Shown here: positions 33,577-42,048 of the stretch, in pieces
Position numbering within the stretch: position 1 is the first letter of the stretch
Layout: the number at the start of each line of letters is the position of its first letter
Source of the DNA: an uncultured Acidimicrobiaceae bacterium
Lineage (GTDB): Bacteria > Actinomycetota > Acidimicrobiia > Acidimicrobiales > MedAcidi-G1
Length of the DNA: 44,266 nucleotides
Direction of reading: 5' to 3'
Assembly (NCBI GenBank): GCA_913030665.1
Contig: CAJWFS010000009.1
Span: 1 to 44,266 of the forward strand
Notes under the pieces: model-generated
Seen by the model: the letters and a program-made list of their open reading frames with translations, nothing else
Databases searched by the model: none
What the model was told of the DNA's origin: nothing
Made by a program: the position numbers and the translations under genes

Positions 33577-34884
33577 TCAGCGCCGGGAGGTTTCGTTCAA
33601 GAGTGCCCGGTATTGCTCCACGGTCCGTAGGGCGGTGTGTCGCCAGCTCCACTGGTCGATGACCCGCCGGCGGCCGGCTGCACCCACACGGTCGCGGAGC
33701 CCCGGGTCGTCCAGGACGGTCCGGAGCATGGCGGCCAGGGCGTCGCTGTCGCCCGGCGGCACCTGGAAGCAGGTCTCCCCGTGGGTGCCGGTCACCTCGG
33801 GTAGGGCTCCACCCGTGGTGGCCACCAGCGGCACGCCACAGGACATCGCCTCGATGGCGGGGAGCGAGAACCCCTCGTAGAGCGATGGTACGCAGGCCAC
33901 CTCGGCCTCGCTGTAGAGCTCGACGATCCGCTGGTCGGGCACGCTGTGGACGTAGCTCACGCAGTCGGTTAGGCCGAGGTCCTCGAAGACCTTCGTGGAG
34001 GCGCTGTCGGAGTTCGGCTTCCCGATGATGACCAGCTCCACGTGACGTTCCGTGCGGAGCTTGGCGATGGCCTCCAGCAGGTACTTGAGGCCCTTCATGA
34101 CCACGTCGGCGCTGGCGGTGGTGACGATGCGACCGGGGACCCGTTTGACATCCGCTACTGGCAGGAACAGGTCCGGGTCGACACCCACGGGAACCACGTG
34201 GATGCGGGAGGGGTCCACCCGGTGGTCCGCTGCGATGTCGCCGGCTGAGGACCCCGAGACGGTCATGACCCTGTGCATGCGCTTGGCGACCTGGGTCTGC
34301 ATCCGGGTGAATGCGTACCAGCGACGCTTCCCGAACTCCTCCCAGCGGGTCCGGGCGTGTTGGATCTCGAGCCTGCGGTCCACGGTGATCGGATGGTGGA
34401 TCGTGGACAGGACCGGGTACCCGTCACGCTCCTGCATGAGCAACACACCCCAACCGAGGCACTGGTTGTCGTGGACCAGGTCGAACTCGTGGGTGCGGTG
34501 GCGGAGGTGGTCCCTGGCCCTCATGCTGAACGCCATCGGTTCGGAGAAGTTGCCGGTGTTGAACGACATCGCCTCGGCGACGTCCCAGCGGGTCTTCATC
34601 TCCCAGATGCGGGGCTTCCGCATCGGGAAGTGGTCGTTGTAGAGCTCCAGGCTGGGCAACGTGACCAGTGGGACCCGCTCGTCCAGGTCGGGGTACGGCG
34701 GTCCGGCCAGCACCTCTACATGGTGGCCGAGGTCGACGAGTGCCCTGGTGAGGTGGCGCGTATAGACGCCCTGTCCACCACAGTGGGGCTTGCCGCGGTA
34801 GGCGAGGTATGCGATTCGGAGGGGGTCGTCCGCAGCCGGTACCGGACGTTTCAGGTCACCGGCGTCCATGGTCGGGGAAGGCAT
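33577..34884 (-). CDS. GT4 family glycosyltransferase
   Basis: 435 residues of GT-B fold. YRGKPHCGGQGVYTRHL is the N-terminal glycine-rich acceptor loop; VPVGVDPDLFLP and VPSLYEGFSLPAIEAMSCGV are the classical GT4 donor-site stretches, the latter holding the E-x7-E motif. It is probably cytosolic and adds a sugar from a nucleotide donor to a lipid- or glycan-linked acceptor. The frame is open to 35451 over the dtd gene; I take the ATG at 34884, which has CAGACT six bases upstream and puts LRIAYLAYRG near the N-terminus. An ATG at 34869 is also possible. Confidence 0.88.
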   Translation of the reverse strand: MPSPTMDAGDLKRPVPAADDPLRIAYLAYRGKPHCGGQGVYTRHLTRALVDLGHHVEVLAGPPYPDLDERVPLVTLPSLELYNDHFPMRKPRIWEMKTRWDVAEAMSFNTGNFSEPMAFSMRARDHLRHRTHEFDLVHDNQCLGWGVLLMQERDGYPVLSTIHHPITVDRRLEIQHARTRWEEFGKRRWYAFTRMQTQVAKRMHRVMTVSGSSAGDIAADHRVDPSRIHVVPVGVDPDLFLPVADVKRVPGRIVTTASADVVMKGLKYLLEAIAKLRTERHVELVIIGKPNSDSASTKVFEDLGLTDCVSYVHSVPDQRIVELYSEAEVACVPSLYEGFSLPAIEAMSCGVPLVATTGGALPEVTGTHGETCFQVPPGDSDALAAMLRTVLDDPGLRDRVGAAGRRRVIDQWSWRHTALRTVEQYRALLNETSRR

Positions 34885-34890
34885 CCGACA

Positions 34891-34896
34891 AGTCTG
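34891..34896 (-). promoter_or_regulatory. -10 element for the GT4 gene
   Basis: Minus-strand CAGACT ends six bases before the ATG at 34884 with no ribosome site between. Confidence 0.35.
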
Positions 34897-34970
34897 GCGG
34901 CCGGTCGGACCGATCCCTACCCCGGGGTGGGGTGAGCCATGTCGCCACCTCCCAGCGCCACACCTACGCC

Positions 34971-34976
34971 TAGGGT
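34971..34976 (+). promoter_or_regulatory. -10 element for a predicted leaderless dtd mRNA
   Basis: TAGGGT ends seven bases before the GTG at 34984. It argues against the longer frame starting at 34939, which would begin before the promoter. Confidence 0.45.
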
Positions 34977-34983
34977 CGTCGGT

Positions 34984-35421
34984 GTGCGAGCACTGGTTCA
35001 GCGGGTGTCCCGGGCCTCGGTGTTGGTGGATGCCGAGGTTGTGGGCGAGGTGGCTGCCGGCCTCTGCGTGTTCGTCGGAATCACCCACAGCGACGGTCCG
35101 GACGAGGCGGATCGCTTGGCTGGCAGGCTGGCGGGACTGCGGATCATGGATGACGCCGACGGCGTCATGAACCTCTCGGTCTCGGAGGTGGCGGGCGAGG
35201 TCCTGGTGGTGAGCCAGTTCACCCTCTACGGCGACACCACCAGGGGTCGTCGCCCCGGTTGGAGTGCCGCTGCCGGATCCGACCACGCCGAGCCGCTGGT
35301 CCAGCTGGTGGTGGCCGGCCTGAGGGAACGGGGCCTGACGGTGGCCACCGGCAGGTTCCGGGCCGACATGGTCGTGGAGATCACCAACGAAGGTCCGGCC
35401 ACCCTGATGCTGGAGGTCTGA
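34984..35421 (+). CDS. dtd: D-aminoacyl-tRNA deacylase
   Basis: 145 residues, the usual size. It frees D-amino acids (and wrongly attached Gly) from tRNA. The active-site motifs are SQFTLYGDTTRGRRPGWS and NEGPATLMLEV; the Gly-Pro of the second is the cis-proline that excludes L-amino acids in the neighbouring subunit. RALVQRVSRASVLVDAEVVG is the typical N-terminus and fixes the start at the GTG of 34984. Confidence 0.95.
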   Translation: MRALVQRVSRASVLVDAEVVGEVAAGLCVFVGITHSDGPDEADRLAGRLAGLRIMDDADGVMNLSVSEVAGEVLVVSQFTLYGDTTRGRRPGWSAAAGSDHAEPLVQLVVAGLRERGLTVATGRFRADMVVEITNEGPATLMLEV

Positions 35422-35422
35422 G

Positions 35423-36208
35423 GTGGCCGACGGGCCGGGCGTGGACGGCAACCGCTTCGGTTCGGCTGCCGACGACTACGCCGTCCACAGGGCCGACTTC
35501 CCGTCTGCCGGGATAGACCGGATGGTCGCTCTGGGCGTCGGAACGCCCGGGCAGAGGCTGCTGGACTTGGGCTGCGGTACCGGCACCCTGGCCCGACAGT
35601 TCGCGGCCCGTGGCTGCACGGTCACCGGCATCGACGTGGACGCCCGGATGCTTGCGGCAGGCGGTGACCTCGCCGAATCGGCGGGCCTAGACGTGTCCTG
35701 GCGGGTGTGCCCAGCGGAGGACACGGGCCTGGGGTCGGCGTCGTTCGACGTGGTCACGGCCGCCCAGTGCTGGCACTGGTTCGATGGCGACGCTGCCGCC
35801 GCCGAGGTGAGGCGGCTGCTGGTGCCCGGCGGTCGCGTGGCCGTGTGCGGCTTCGACTGGCTGCCGTTGCCAGGCACGGTCTCGGGGGTCACCGAGGCAC
35901 TCATCCAGACCCACAACCCGTCTTGGAACCTGGGAGGCTTCAGAGACCCGGGGCCGTGGGCGCGACGCCAACTAGACGGTGCTGGCCTCGTGGAACTCGA
36001 GACCTTCACCTTCGACGTGGACGTCTCATATGCAGTGAAATCCTGGCGGCGCAGGATAGGAGCGAGCGCGGCAATCTTGGACCTCAGTGCCGAAGCGACA
36101 GCCGCCTTCGACGTCGAACTCGCAGAGGTACTGGCCGACCGTTTCCCGGGTGACGACCTGATAGCCCCCCACCGGGTCTGGGCGTCAGTGGCGGTCAGCC
36201 CGGTTTGA
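35423..36208 (+). CDS. class I SAM-dependent methyltransferase
   Basis: 261 residues. NRFGSAADDYAVHRADFP at the start and RLLDLGCGTGTLARQFAARG (motif I) place it in the methyltransferase 11/25 group; SFDVVTAAQCWHWFDGDAAA is the usual post-motif stretch, where the HWF is shared with trans-aconitate-methyltransferase-like proteins. Substrate unknown. It begins two bases after the dtd stop, so it is co-transcribed with it, though no functional link is obvious. Confidence 0.85.
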   Translation: MADGPGVDGNRFGSAADDYAVHRADFPSAGIDRMVALGVGTPGQRLLDLGCGTGTLARQFAARGCTVTGIDVDARMLAAGGDLAESAGLDVSWRVCPAEDTGLGSASFDVVTAAQCWHWFDGDAAAAEVRRLLVPGGRVAVCGFDWLPLPGTVSGVTEALIQTHNPSWNLGGFRDPGPWARRQLDGAGLVELETFTFDVDVSYAVKSWRRRIGASAAILDLSAEATAAFDVELAEVLADRFPGDDLIAPHRVWASVAVSPV

Positions 36209-36211
36209 ACT

Positions 36212-36237
36212 CGACCGACCGACCGACCGACCGACCG
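36212..36237 (+). repeat. tetranucleotide repeat (CGAC)6
   Basis: Six exact copies of CGAC plus two bases fill almost the whole 31-base gap between the stops of two convergent genes. No hairpin is evident, so it does not look like a terminator. Such tracts can change length during replication. Confidence 0.9.
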
Positions 36238-36239
36238 GT

Positions 36240-37751
36240 TCAGGTGCGGCGTCGGGATGCCGTCCAGGCACCTGCCATTGCCAGCAGCGACAGTACGGCC
36301 ATGGGCCATGTGCCCATCCGGCTGGCCCAGGTGAGCCCCTGTCGACGCTCCACCCGGTGGTGGAGGACCGCCTGCTCGCCCACGCCGGTGCGTTGCAGTA
36401 CCCGACCCTGGGGGTCGATCACGGCGCTGAAGCCGGTCGGTGCGACCTGCAGCACCCAGCGCCCGGTCTCGAGCGCCCGGAGCCGACTGGCGGCCACCTG
36501 CTGGGTCTGGACCTGGGTGAGCCAGTAGCTGGCAGCGTTGGTCGGGTTCAGGATCACCTCGCCGCCGTTCTGGACCGCGTCTCTGGTGCGGTGCTCGAAG
36601 AACACCTCCCACGAGATGGCGATGCCCAGCCGACCGACCGATGTGTCCAGGATCGCCGGTCCGATTCCTGGCCGCAGGTCCCGTGCCGGGAGCATGTCCG
36701 GCGCCAGCCGTTCGACCAGGCCCCTCATCGGCACGTATTCGCCGAACGGAACCGTCCTGACCTTGTCGTAACGGTCGACCACCGACCCGTCCGGTTCGAT
36801 CGCCGTCTGGTAGTTGAGGTTGGCCGTCGGGTCGTCGGCGTCCCGGTGGAACCAGCCGGGCACCAGCACCGCATCTAGCCGTGCCGCCTCGGCGGTGAGG
36901 GCCTCGGCAGCGTCGTCGGTGTAGAGACGACCCTCGTGGCGCCAACCGGAGGTGGGCTCCGGAACCGGGTTGACCACGTTCTCCGGCCACACCACCAGGT
37001 CCAACGGCGTGCGCACGTACCAGTTCGCCTCCACCTGGTTGGCGAACACCGTCGCCGCCCCGGTGGGCGTGGCCCGGGTCCGCTGGGGCCCGCCACCCTG
37101 TACAAGTGCGACGTCCAGCTCGCCCACCACCCGACCCGTCGGGGCGGTTGTGGCCAGCAGGCCGGCAATGGCGAGGGCGGCGGCCACGACCCCGGTAGCG
37201 GTCATGGAGGAACGATCGGCCCTTCTGCCGTCCAGGAGCGCGCTGAGGCCCATGCCGACGGTCACGGTGAGGGCGACCAGCAGCAGGGGACCGGCCACAC
37301 GGACCACGGGGGCCAGCGGGCCGCCCGCCTGGCCGAGGGCGATCGACGCCAGGGGAACCCCGCCGAACGGCACGCTCCAGCGGACCAGTTCAGCCAGCGT
37401 GACCGCCCCTACGAGCCCAGGTCGCCTCCATCGTCCTGCCGGTACGAGTACGGCGGCCAGCCCAAGCAGGAGGGCGTGCAGGCTGGCGGCCAGGAGCCAG
37501 CCGGGAGGCGAGAGGTCCACCACCCAGAGGGTCGACGGCAGTGCCCACGCCAGGCCGACGACCATCCCCCGGCGGAAGCGGGAGGCGGACGGCCGGTCGG
37601 CGAGGAGGCGGTCCAGGAGGGCGAGGCCCACGAAGGCCGCCGGCCACCAGCCCCACGGGGGGACAGCGGCGGCGATCAGGAGTCCGGCCAGGATCGCGGT
37701 GACGGACGGATGCGGTCGGGGAGCGACCCGTTCGACTTTCGGTGTGCTCAT
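36240..37751 (-). CDS. lnt: apolipoprotein N-acyltransferase homologue, Ser in place of catalytic Cys
   Basis: 503 residues: about eight N-terminal membrane helices (to residue 205) and a nitrilase-like domain. It would add the third acyl chain to lipoproteins. Glu257 (WPENVV) and Lys330 (YDKVRTVPFGEYVP) match E267 and K335 of the E. coli enzyme. The position of Cys387 (ICYE) is Ser380 here (AISWEVFFE; codon TCG, complement of 36612-36614). The rest of the pocket, with NPTNAASYWLT, is well kept. It may use Ser as nucleophile, have lost activity, or do other chemistry. The ATG has a weak ribosome site. Confidence 0.88.
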   Translation of the reverse strand: MSTPKVERVAPRPHPSVTAILAGLLIAAAVPPWGWWPAAFVGLALLDRLLADRPSASRFRRGMVVGLAWALPSTLWVVDLSPPGWLLAASLHALLLGLAAVLVPAGRWRRPGLVGAVTLAELVRWSVPFGGVPLASIALGQAGGPLAPVVRVAGPLLLVALTVTVGMGLSALLDGRRADRSSMTATGVVAAALAIAGLLATTAPTGRVVGELDVALVQGGGPQRTRATPTGAATVFANQVEANWYVRTPLDLVVWPENVVNPVPEPTSGWRHEGRLYTDDAAEALTAEAARLDAVLVPGWFHRDADDPTANLNYQTAIEPDGSVVDRYDKVRTVPFGEYVPMRGLVERLAPDMLPARDLRPGIGPAILDTSVGRLGIAISWEVFFEHRTRDAVQNGGEVILNPTNAASYWLTQVQTQQVAASRLRALETGRWVLQVAPTGFSAVIDPQGRVLQRTGVGEQAVLHHRVERRQGLTWASRMGTWPMAVLSLLAMAGAWTASRRRT

Positions 37752-37801
37752 GTCCTGTGGTCCTGCTGCCGGTGGTCCTGCGGCTGACGGCGGGGTTCCC
37801 G

Positions 37802-38416
37802 TCAGCGGGCGGCCACCACGAGGTGCTGGATGCCGTCGATCGGACCCACGCCACGGATTTCAACTTGGTCGACGGCCTGGACCCTGATCCACTCCGGCAG
37901 GTCGGCCACCTCGCAGCTGGCCAGGATCTGGCCGGGCTGCGCCACGGCGCAGAGTTTGGCGGCCAGGTTCACCGGTTCGCCGATGTAGTCGTCGCCCTCG
38001 AACAACAGGGCATGGCCAGTCGCCAGCCCGATACGCAGGTTGATGTCGGCCTCCTCCTCGAAGTGGTCGATCATGTGGCCTCCCCATGCGATGGCCGGCG
38101 TCGGCTCCGTGCCGACCAGCATCACGCCGTCGCCCAACCACTTGGCCACCCGGACGCCCCGCTTGGCAGCCACGTCGCGTGACACCGCCCGGAACTCCTC
38201 GAGCAGGCCGACCGCGGCGTGCGGACCGTTCTCGCGTGTGTACCGGGTGAAGCCGGTCAGGTCGGCGAAGCAGAACGTCCGCTCGATGGACAGGTGGGCG
38301 GTGTCGGGAAGGTCGTCAGGATGCTCTGTCCCGCTGCCCGGTCGGGCCTCGGCCCATTCGCGGGCGGGGGTCGTCTCGGGTGCCACGGCACCATCGAACC
38401 ACGTCCGGGCCTCCAT
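37802..38416 (-). CDS. class III nucleotidyl cyclase domain protein
   Basis: 204 residues, a lone cytosolic cyclase homology domain after about 45 variable residues. Metal-binding Asp52 (FADLTGFT) and Asp96 (KWLGDGVM) and the base-selecting Lys92 are present, with Asp143 in DDYIGEPVN for adenine, so ATP would be preferred. The transition-state Asn is Asn150, but the Arg four residues on is Lys154 (VNLAAK). Activity may be low or lost. It could supply cAMP to the Crp-type regulator at 854-1513. TAATCC lies eight bases before the ATG, suggesting its own promoter. Confidence 0.82.
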   Translation of the reverse strand: MEARTWFDGAVAPETTPAREWAEARPGSGTEHPDDLPDTAHLSIERTFCFADLTGFTRYTRENGPHAAVGLLEEFRAVSRDVAAKRGVRVAKWLGDGVMLVGTEPTPAIAWGGHMIDHFEEEADINLRIGLATGHALLFEGDDYIGEPVNLAAKLCAVAQPGQILASCEVADLPEWIRVQAVDQVEIRGVGPIDGIQHLVVAAR

Positions 38417-38424
38417 CTGGTGTC

Positions 38425-38430
38425 GGATTA
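38425..38430 (-). promoter_or_regulatory. -10 element for the cyclase gene
   Basis: Minus-strand TAATCC ends eight bases before the ATG at 38416; it resembles the TAATCT before the mutase gene. No ribosome site is seen. Confidence 0.35.
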
Positions 38431-38491
38431 CCCGGTTTCGATGGTTTCCCGACCTATATGGGCGTTGCTGGGTGGTTCCGGCTGGACCGCT

Positions 38492-39868
38492 TCAGCCGAT
38501 CAGGGCGGCGACCTCGGCTGCTGCCTCCGTTCCCGAGCGCACGCACGCCGGTATGCCCACGCCGTAGCGTGCTGCCCCGGTGACCACGAGGCCCGGCAAT
38601 GCGGCCAGAGCCGAGTCCACCTCGGCCATCAACTTCGGGTGTCCGACCGGGAACTGGACCAGTGAGCGGGGCCAACGCGTCAAGCGGACCACGACGGGTG
38701 GGGCCTGCACGCCCAGCGTGGTCCTCACGTCGGTAGCCAGCGCAGCGGTCAGGCCGGCGTCGTGCATGGCATCGTGGCGTTCGTCGTCGATCCGGCCGCA
38801 GGAGACCCGCAGGATGGTGTGGTCGGGGTCGTCCAGGTGTGCCCACTTGCTACCGGCGAACGAGCAGGCAGTCATGAGCAGCCCCTCGCCACGGCCCACG
38901 AGGAACCCGCTCTGGTCGTCAGGTACCTCCAGGTCGGTCCGGCGCCAGGCCATGGTGGCGACCACCACCGATGCGTGATGGAGCCCGCCCAGGACGGATG
39001 CGGCCTCCGGAGCGTGTGGGGACACCAATGCCGCGGCCACATGGGCCGGGGTGGTCACGACCACGGCGTCGGCCACCGCTGTCGTGCCGTCCGAGGTCCG
39101 CACCACCCAGCCCTCGCCGGCCCGTTCGATTCCCGTGGCCTCCACCCCGGTCCTGATCCGGTCGCCCAGCCGGCTTGTGAGTTCGCCGACCAGGCGACCC
39201 ATTCCGCCCGCAGGCGCATTGAAGACCGGCGCTGCCGGATCGGTTGCCCGGCTGGCGTGACGAAGCGATGCCAGCAGGCCGTCTGGGCTGCGCGCCGCCG
39301 CCAGCAGCCCGGGGGCCATCGTGGTACAGCTCAGGTCATCGGCCCGTCCGGCGTTCACGCCGCCGATGAGCGGGTCCACGAGGCGTTCGAACACCGTGTC
39401 GCCCACACATGCCCTGATCACCCGCCCCACGCTCAGATCGCCGGCCGGAAGGGGGGCGTCCGGTTGACCGGCGCCGGCAAGGCGCTCCAGGTCGGCGTCG
39501 GGCAGAAGGCCCGGCGCCACGGTCATCGGGTCCAGGGGTACGCCGAGCACGTTGGGAGAGGGGATGGGCCTCAGCCTGCCGTCCAGCCAGAGCGAGGCCC
39601 TGCGTGCTGATGGGGCGACCAGCTCGTCGGCGAGGCCCAGGTCTTCACACAGGTCGGCAGCCCACGGCACCCGGACCAGGAAGGCGTCGGCCCCCTCGTC
39701 GACGTCCATGTCGATTCCAGCCAGTGGGGTGGTCCGGAGCTTGCCTCCGGTGACGGTGGAGGCTTCGAGGACCGTGACGTCCAGGTGCGGGTGGTCCACG
39801 ACCAGCCGGTGGGCGGCCGTCAGGCCGGTGATGCCAGCCCCGACCACCACGATCCGGCGTCCGGCCAA
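38492..39868 (-). CDS. hemY: coproporphyrinogen III / protoporphyrinogen oxidase (HemY/CgoX type)
   Basis: 458-residue FAD-dependent oxidase that takes six electrons from a porphyrinogen using oxygen. The FAD-binding start is RRIVVVGAGITGLTAAHRL, then TVLEASTVTGGKLRT. DEGADAFLVRVPWA and the C-terminal GLVVTGAARYGVGIPACVRS complete the family pattern. Because hemQ is present, the likely substrate is coproporphyrinogen III. It has a TTG start (39868), three bases after the hemE stop. Confidence 0.92.
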   Translation of the reverse strand: MAGRRIVVVGAGITGLTAAHRLVVDHPHLDVTVLEASTVTGGKLRTTPLAGIDMDVDEGADAFLVRVPWAADLCEDLGLADELVAPSARRASLWLDGRLRPIPSPNVLGVPLDPMTVAPGLLPDADLERLAGAGQPDAPLPAGDLSVGRVIRACVGDTVFERLVDPLIGGVNAGRADDLSCTTMAPGLLAAARSPDGLLASLRHASRATDPAAPVFNAPAGGMGRLVGELTSRLGDRIRTGVEATGIERAGEGWVVRTSDGTTAVADAVVVTTPAHVAAALVSPHAPEAASVLGGLHHASVVVATMAWRRTDLEVPDDQSGFLVGRGEGLLMTACSFAGSKWAHLDDPDHTILRVSCGRIDDERHDAMHDAGLTAALATDVRTTLGVQAPPVVVRLTRWPRSLVQFPVGHPKLMAEVDSALAALPGLVVTGAARYGVGIPACVRSGTEAAAEVAALIG

Positions 39869-39871
39869 GGA

Positions 39872-40912
39872 TCAGCCTCCCCGGGTATGGGCGTGGACCT
39901 GGTCCACGATGTGGGCTAGGACCGCGGGATCGATCTCCGGTAGGACGCCGTGGCCGAGGTTGAAGATGTGGCCCGGGTGGTCGCCGTTGCGCCGGAGCAC
40001 GTCGGCCACCTCCGCCTCGACGACGTCCAGCGGACCCAGGCACACGGCCGGATCCAGGTTCCCCTGCAGGATGGTGTCGCCACCGAGGCGCCGCCGCGCC
40101 ACGTCCAGTGGCACCCTCCAGTCCACGCCGATCACGTCGGCGCCGGCATCGGCCATGAGGTGCAGGATCTCGCCCGTGCCGACGCCGAAGTGGATGCGGG
40201 GAACCCCGGTGTCGGCCACGCCCTCGAACACGCGGCGGCTGAACGGCAGGACGCAGCGTTCGTAGACCGGCGGGCTGAGGGCCCCGGCCCAACTGTCGAA
40301 GAGCTGGATGGCAGATGCCCCGCAGTCGATCTGGGAGCGGAGCGAGGCAATGGCCATGTCGGCCAGCCGCTCCATGAGGGCGTTCCACAACTCCGGATCG
40401 CCCAGCATCATGGCCTTGGTGCGTCCGTAGGTTCGCGACGGCGCTCCCTCTATGAGATACGAGGCCACGGTGAACGGCCCGCCGGCAAAGCCGATCAGCG
40501 GCACGGACCCGTCGGAGACCACCTGGCGCACGGTTTCCAGCACGTAGGGGGTGTCGGTCTCGGGTTCCAGGGGTCGCAGGCGTTCCAGGTCGGCCCTGCA
40601 TTCGAACGGCCGGTCGATCACCGGGCCGACGCCGGGTCGGACGTCGACCCCGAAGCCCACGGCGTGGGCCGGAACCACTATGTCGGAGAACAGGATGGCG
40701 GCGTCCACCCCGTAGCGCCGGACCGGTTGGAGCGTTATCTCCGTGGACAGGTCGGCGTCGCCGATGGCGTTCAGGATGCTGCCCGAACCCCTGATGGCCC
40801 GGTACTCGGGTAGCGAGCGACCCGCCTGGCGCATGAACCAGACCGGCGTGCGGTCATGGGGTTCCGCCCGGCAGGCAGCCAGGAACGGCGAGTCCGAATG
40901 CGGTGCGGTCAC
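39872..40912 (-). CDS. hemE: uroporphyrinogen decarboxylase
   Basis: 346 residues; turns uroporphyrinogen III into coproporphyrinogen III. Signature stretches are TPVWFMRQAGRSLPEYR (substrate-binding Arg), AAILFSDIVVPAHAVGFGV (catalytic Asp), GFAGGPFTVASYLIEG and HFGVGTGEILHLMADAG. The GTG start overlaps the stop of the patatin-like gene by four bases. Followed at once by hemY. Confidence 0.96.
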   Translation of the reverse strand: MTAPHSDSPFLAACRAEPHDRTPVWFMRQAGRSLPEYRAIRGSGSILNAIGDADLSTEITLQPVRRYGVDAAILFSDIVVPAHAVGFGVDVRPGVGPVIDRPFECRADLERLRPLEPETDTPYVLETVRQVVSDGSVPLIGFAGGPFTVASYLIEGAPSRTYGRTKAMMLGDPELWNALMERLADMAIASLRSQIDCGASAIQLFDSWAGALSPPVYERCVLPFSRRVFEGVADTGVPRIHFGVGTGEILHLMADAGADVIGVDWRVPLDVARRRLGGDTILQGNLDPAVCLGPLDVVEAEVADVLRRNGDHPGHIFNLGHGVLPEIDPAVLAHIVDQVHAHTRGG

Positions 40913-41868
40913 GTGGTGACGCTATCCAGCAGCCGGCGGGCACCTGCCGCCTCAGGATGGCTCAACCGGGCCAGCGCCGAGACCCGTGCCGCCTCGCACA
41001 CCTCGGGGAGCCGTTCGTCGGAGCGGTCGTCGCCGGAGCGACCGGCCAGCTCGGTGGCGGTGGGTTGCAGCACGAGCACGGTCGTGCCCCTCCGCCGGAT
41101 CGCCTCGACCTCGCGGCGCAGCGAGCGGCCGTGCCAGGCACTGGCGAGGCCTACGCCGCTGCCGATCGTGCCGCCGACCGTCCTGGAGGAAGACACCACC
41201 ACCAGGTCCAGTCCGAGTGTGGCCACGAGGTCGGCGTTGGTTGTCGAGTGCACACCACCGTCCACCAGGCGCCTGCCGTCGATCTCGACCGGGGCGAACC
41301 AGCCGGGCACGGCAGTCGAGGCCTGGACCGCGGATCCGAGGTCGACGTCGATGTCGTCGCGGCCGAGGACCACCCGCTTCCCCGAGTCCAGGTCCAGGGC
41401 GCAGATCCAGGTGGGTTGTTCCGGCCACCTCTCAGGGTGGATCTCACGGGTACGGGCGCCCAGGGACGAACCGTCGTGGGAGCCGACCGGAAGCAGGCCC
41501 GCCAGGGAGACCACCGGTCGGGGGCGGCCGGTCGAGAGGAGTTCCCGGAGCAGGAGCATGGGTTTGGCGGGCAGGCGGCGGCCAGACCGGTCCAGGGGGA
41601 GGTCCATGTCCAGACGTGTCGTCACGCGGTCGACGAGTGCCTGTCCGCCTGCGGACAGGGTGTCTCCCACGTATTGGGCCCGGTGGTCTCCGGCCGAGAG
41701 GCCGGCTCGGAGGCTGGCTGCGGTGGTGGCCCCGGCGGAGGTGCCGACGACCACGTCTGATGTGCGTGGGTCCCAGGCGGTCGCCTCGGCGAGCGCGGCC
41801 AGCACCCCGGCGTGCTGGGCGGCGGCATGGAGGCCGCCGGCTCCCAGGATGAGTCCGAGCGTCGTCAT
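40909..41868 (-). CDS. patatin-like phospholipase/acylhydrolase
   Basis: 319 residues. The patatin marks are the oxyanion loop GAGGLHAAAQHAGVL, the nucleophile in VVVGTSAGATTAASL (G-T-S-A-G) and the catalytic Asp in LVDGGVHSTTNADLV, giving a Ser-Asp dyad that hydrolyses lipid esters. The frame is open to 42027, but the ATG at 41868 puts LGLILGAGG at the N-terminus as the family requires. It overlaps hemE by GTGA, so it heads that operon; the reason for pairing with haem genes is not clear. Confidence 0.87.
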   Translation of the reverse strand: MTTLGLILGAGGLHAAAQHAGVLAALAEATAWDPRTSDVVVGTSAGATTAASLRAGLSAGDHRAQYVGDTLSAGGQALVDRVTTRLDMDLPLDRSGRRLPAKPMLLLRELLSTGRPRPVVSLAGLLPVGSHDGSSLGARTREIHPERWPEQPTWICALDLDSGKRVVLGRDDIDVDLGSAVQASTAVPGWFAPVEIDGRRLVDGGVHSTTNADLVATLGLDLVVVSSSRTVGGTIGSGVGLASAWHGRSLRREVEAIRRRGTTVLVLQPTATELAGRSGDDRSDERLPEVCEAARVSALARLSHPEAAGARRLLDSVTT

Positions 41869-42048
41869 GGCGGTAATCGTCGCACGCCGGAGGGCGGTTT
41901 CCGACCCCCGGACGGGGCCGGATTCCACTCCGGGGACCGCTGATGACGGTTGGTGGCCGCCCGGTAGGATCGTTCTTCGGCCGAATTCCGGGTCCCAGCC
42001 CCGGAGAGGCCACCAGAACCGCTCCACTCACGCCCCGCTGGCACCACG

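Noticed and set aside
34885-35451. N-terminal extension of the GT4 frame to 35451
   Set aside because: It is antisense to dtd and unlike glycosyltransferases; the ATG at 34884 has a promoter and gives the family length.
37742-38182. 146-codon plus-strand frame
   Set aside because: It is the shadow of the cyclase gene on the other strand and shows no motif.
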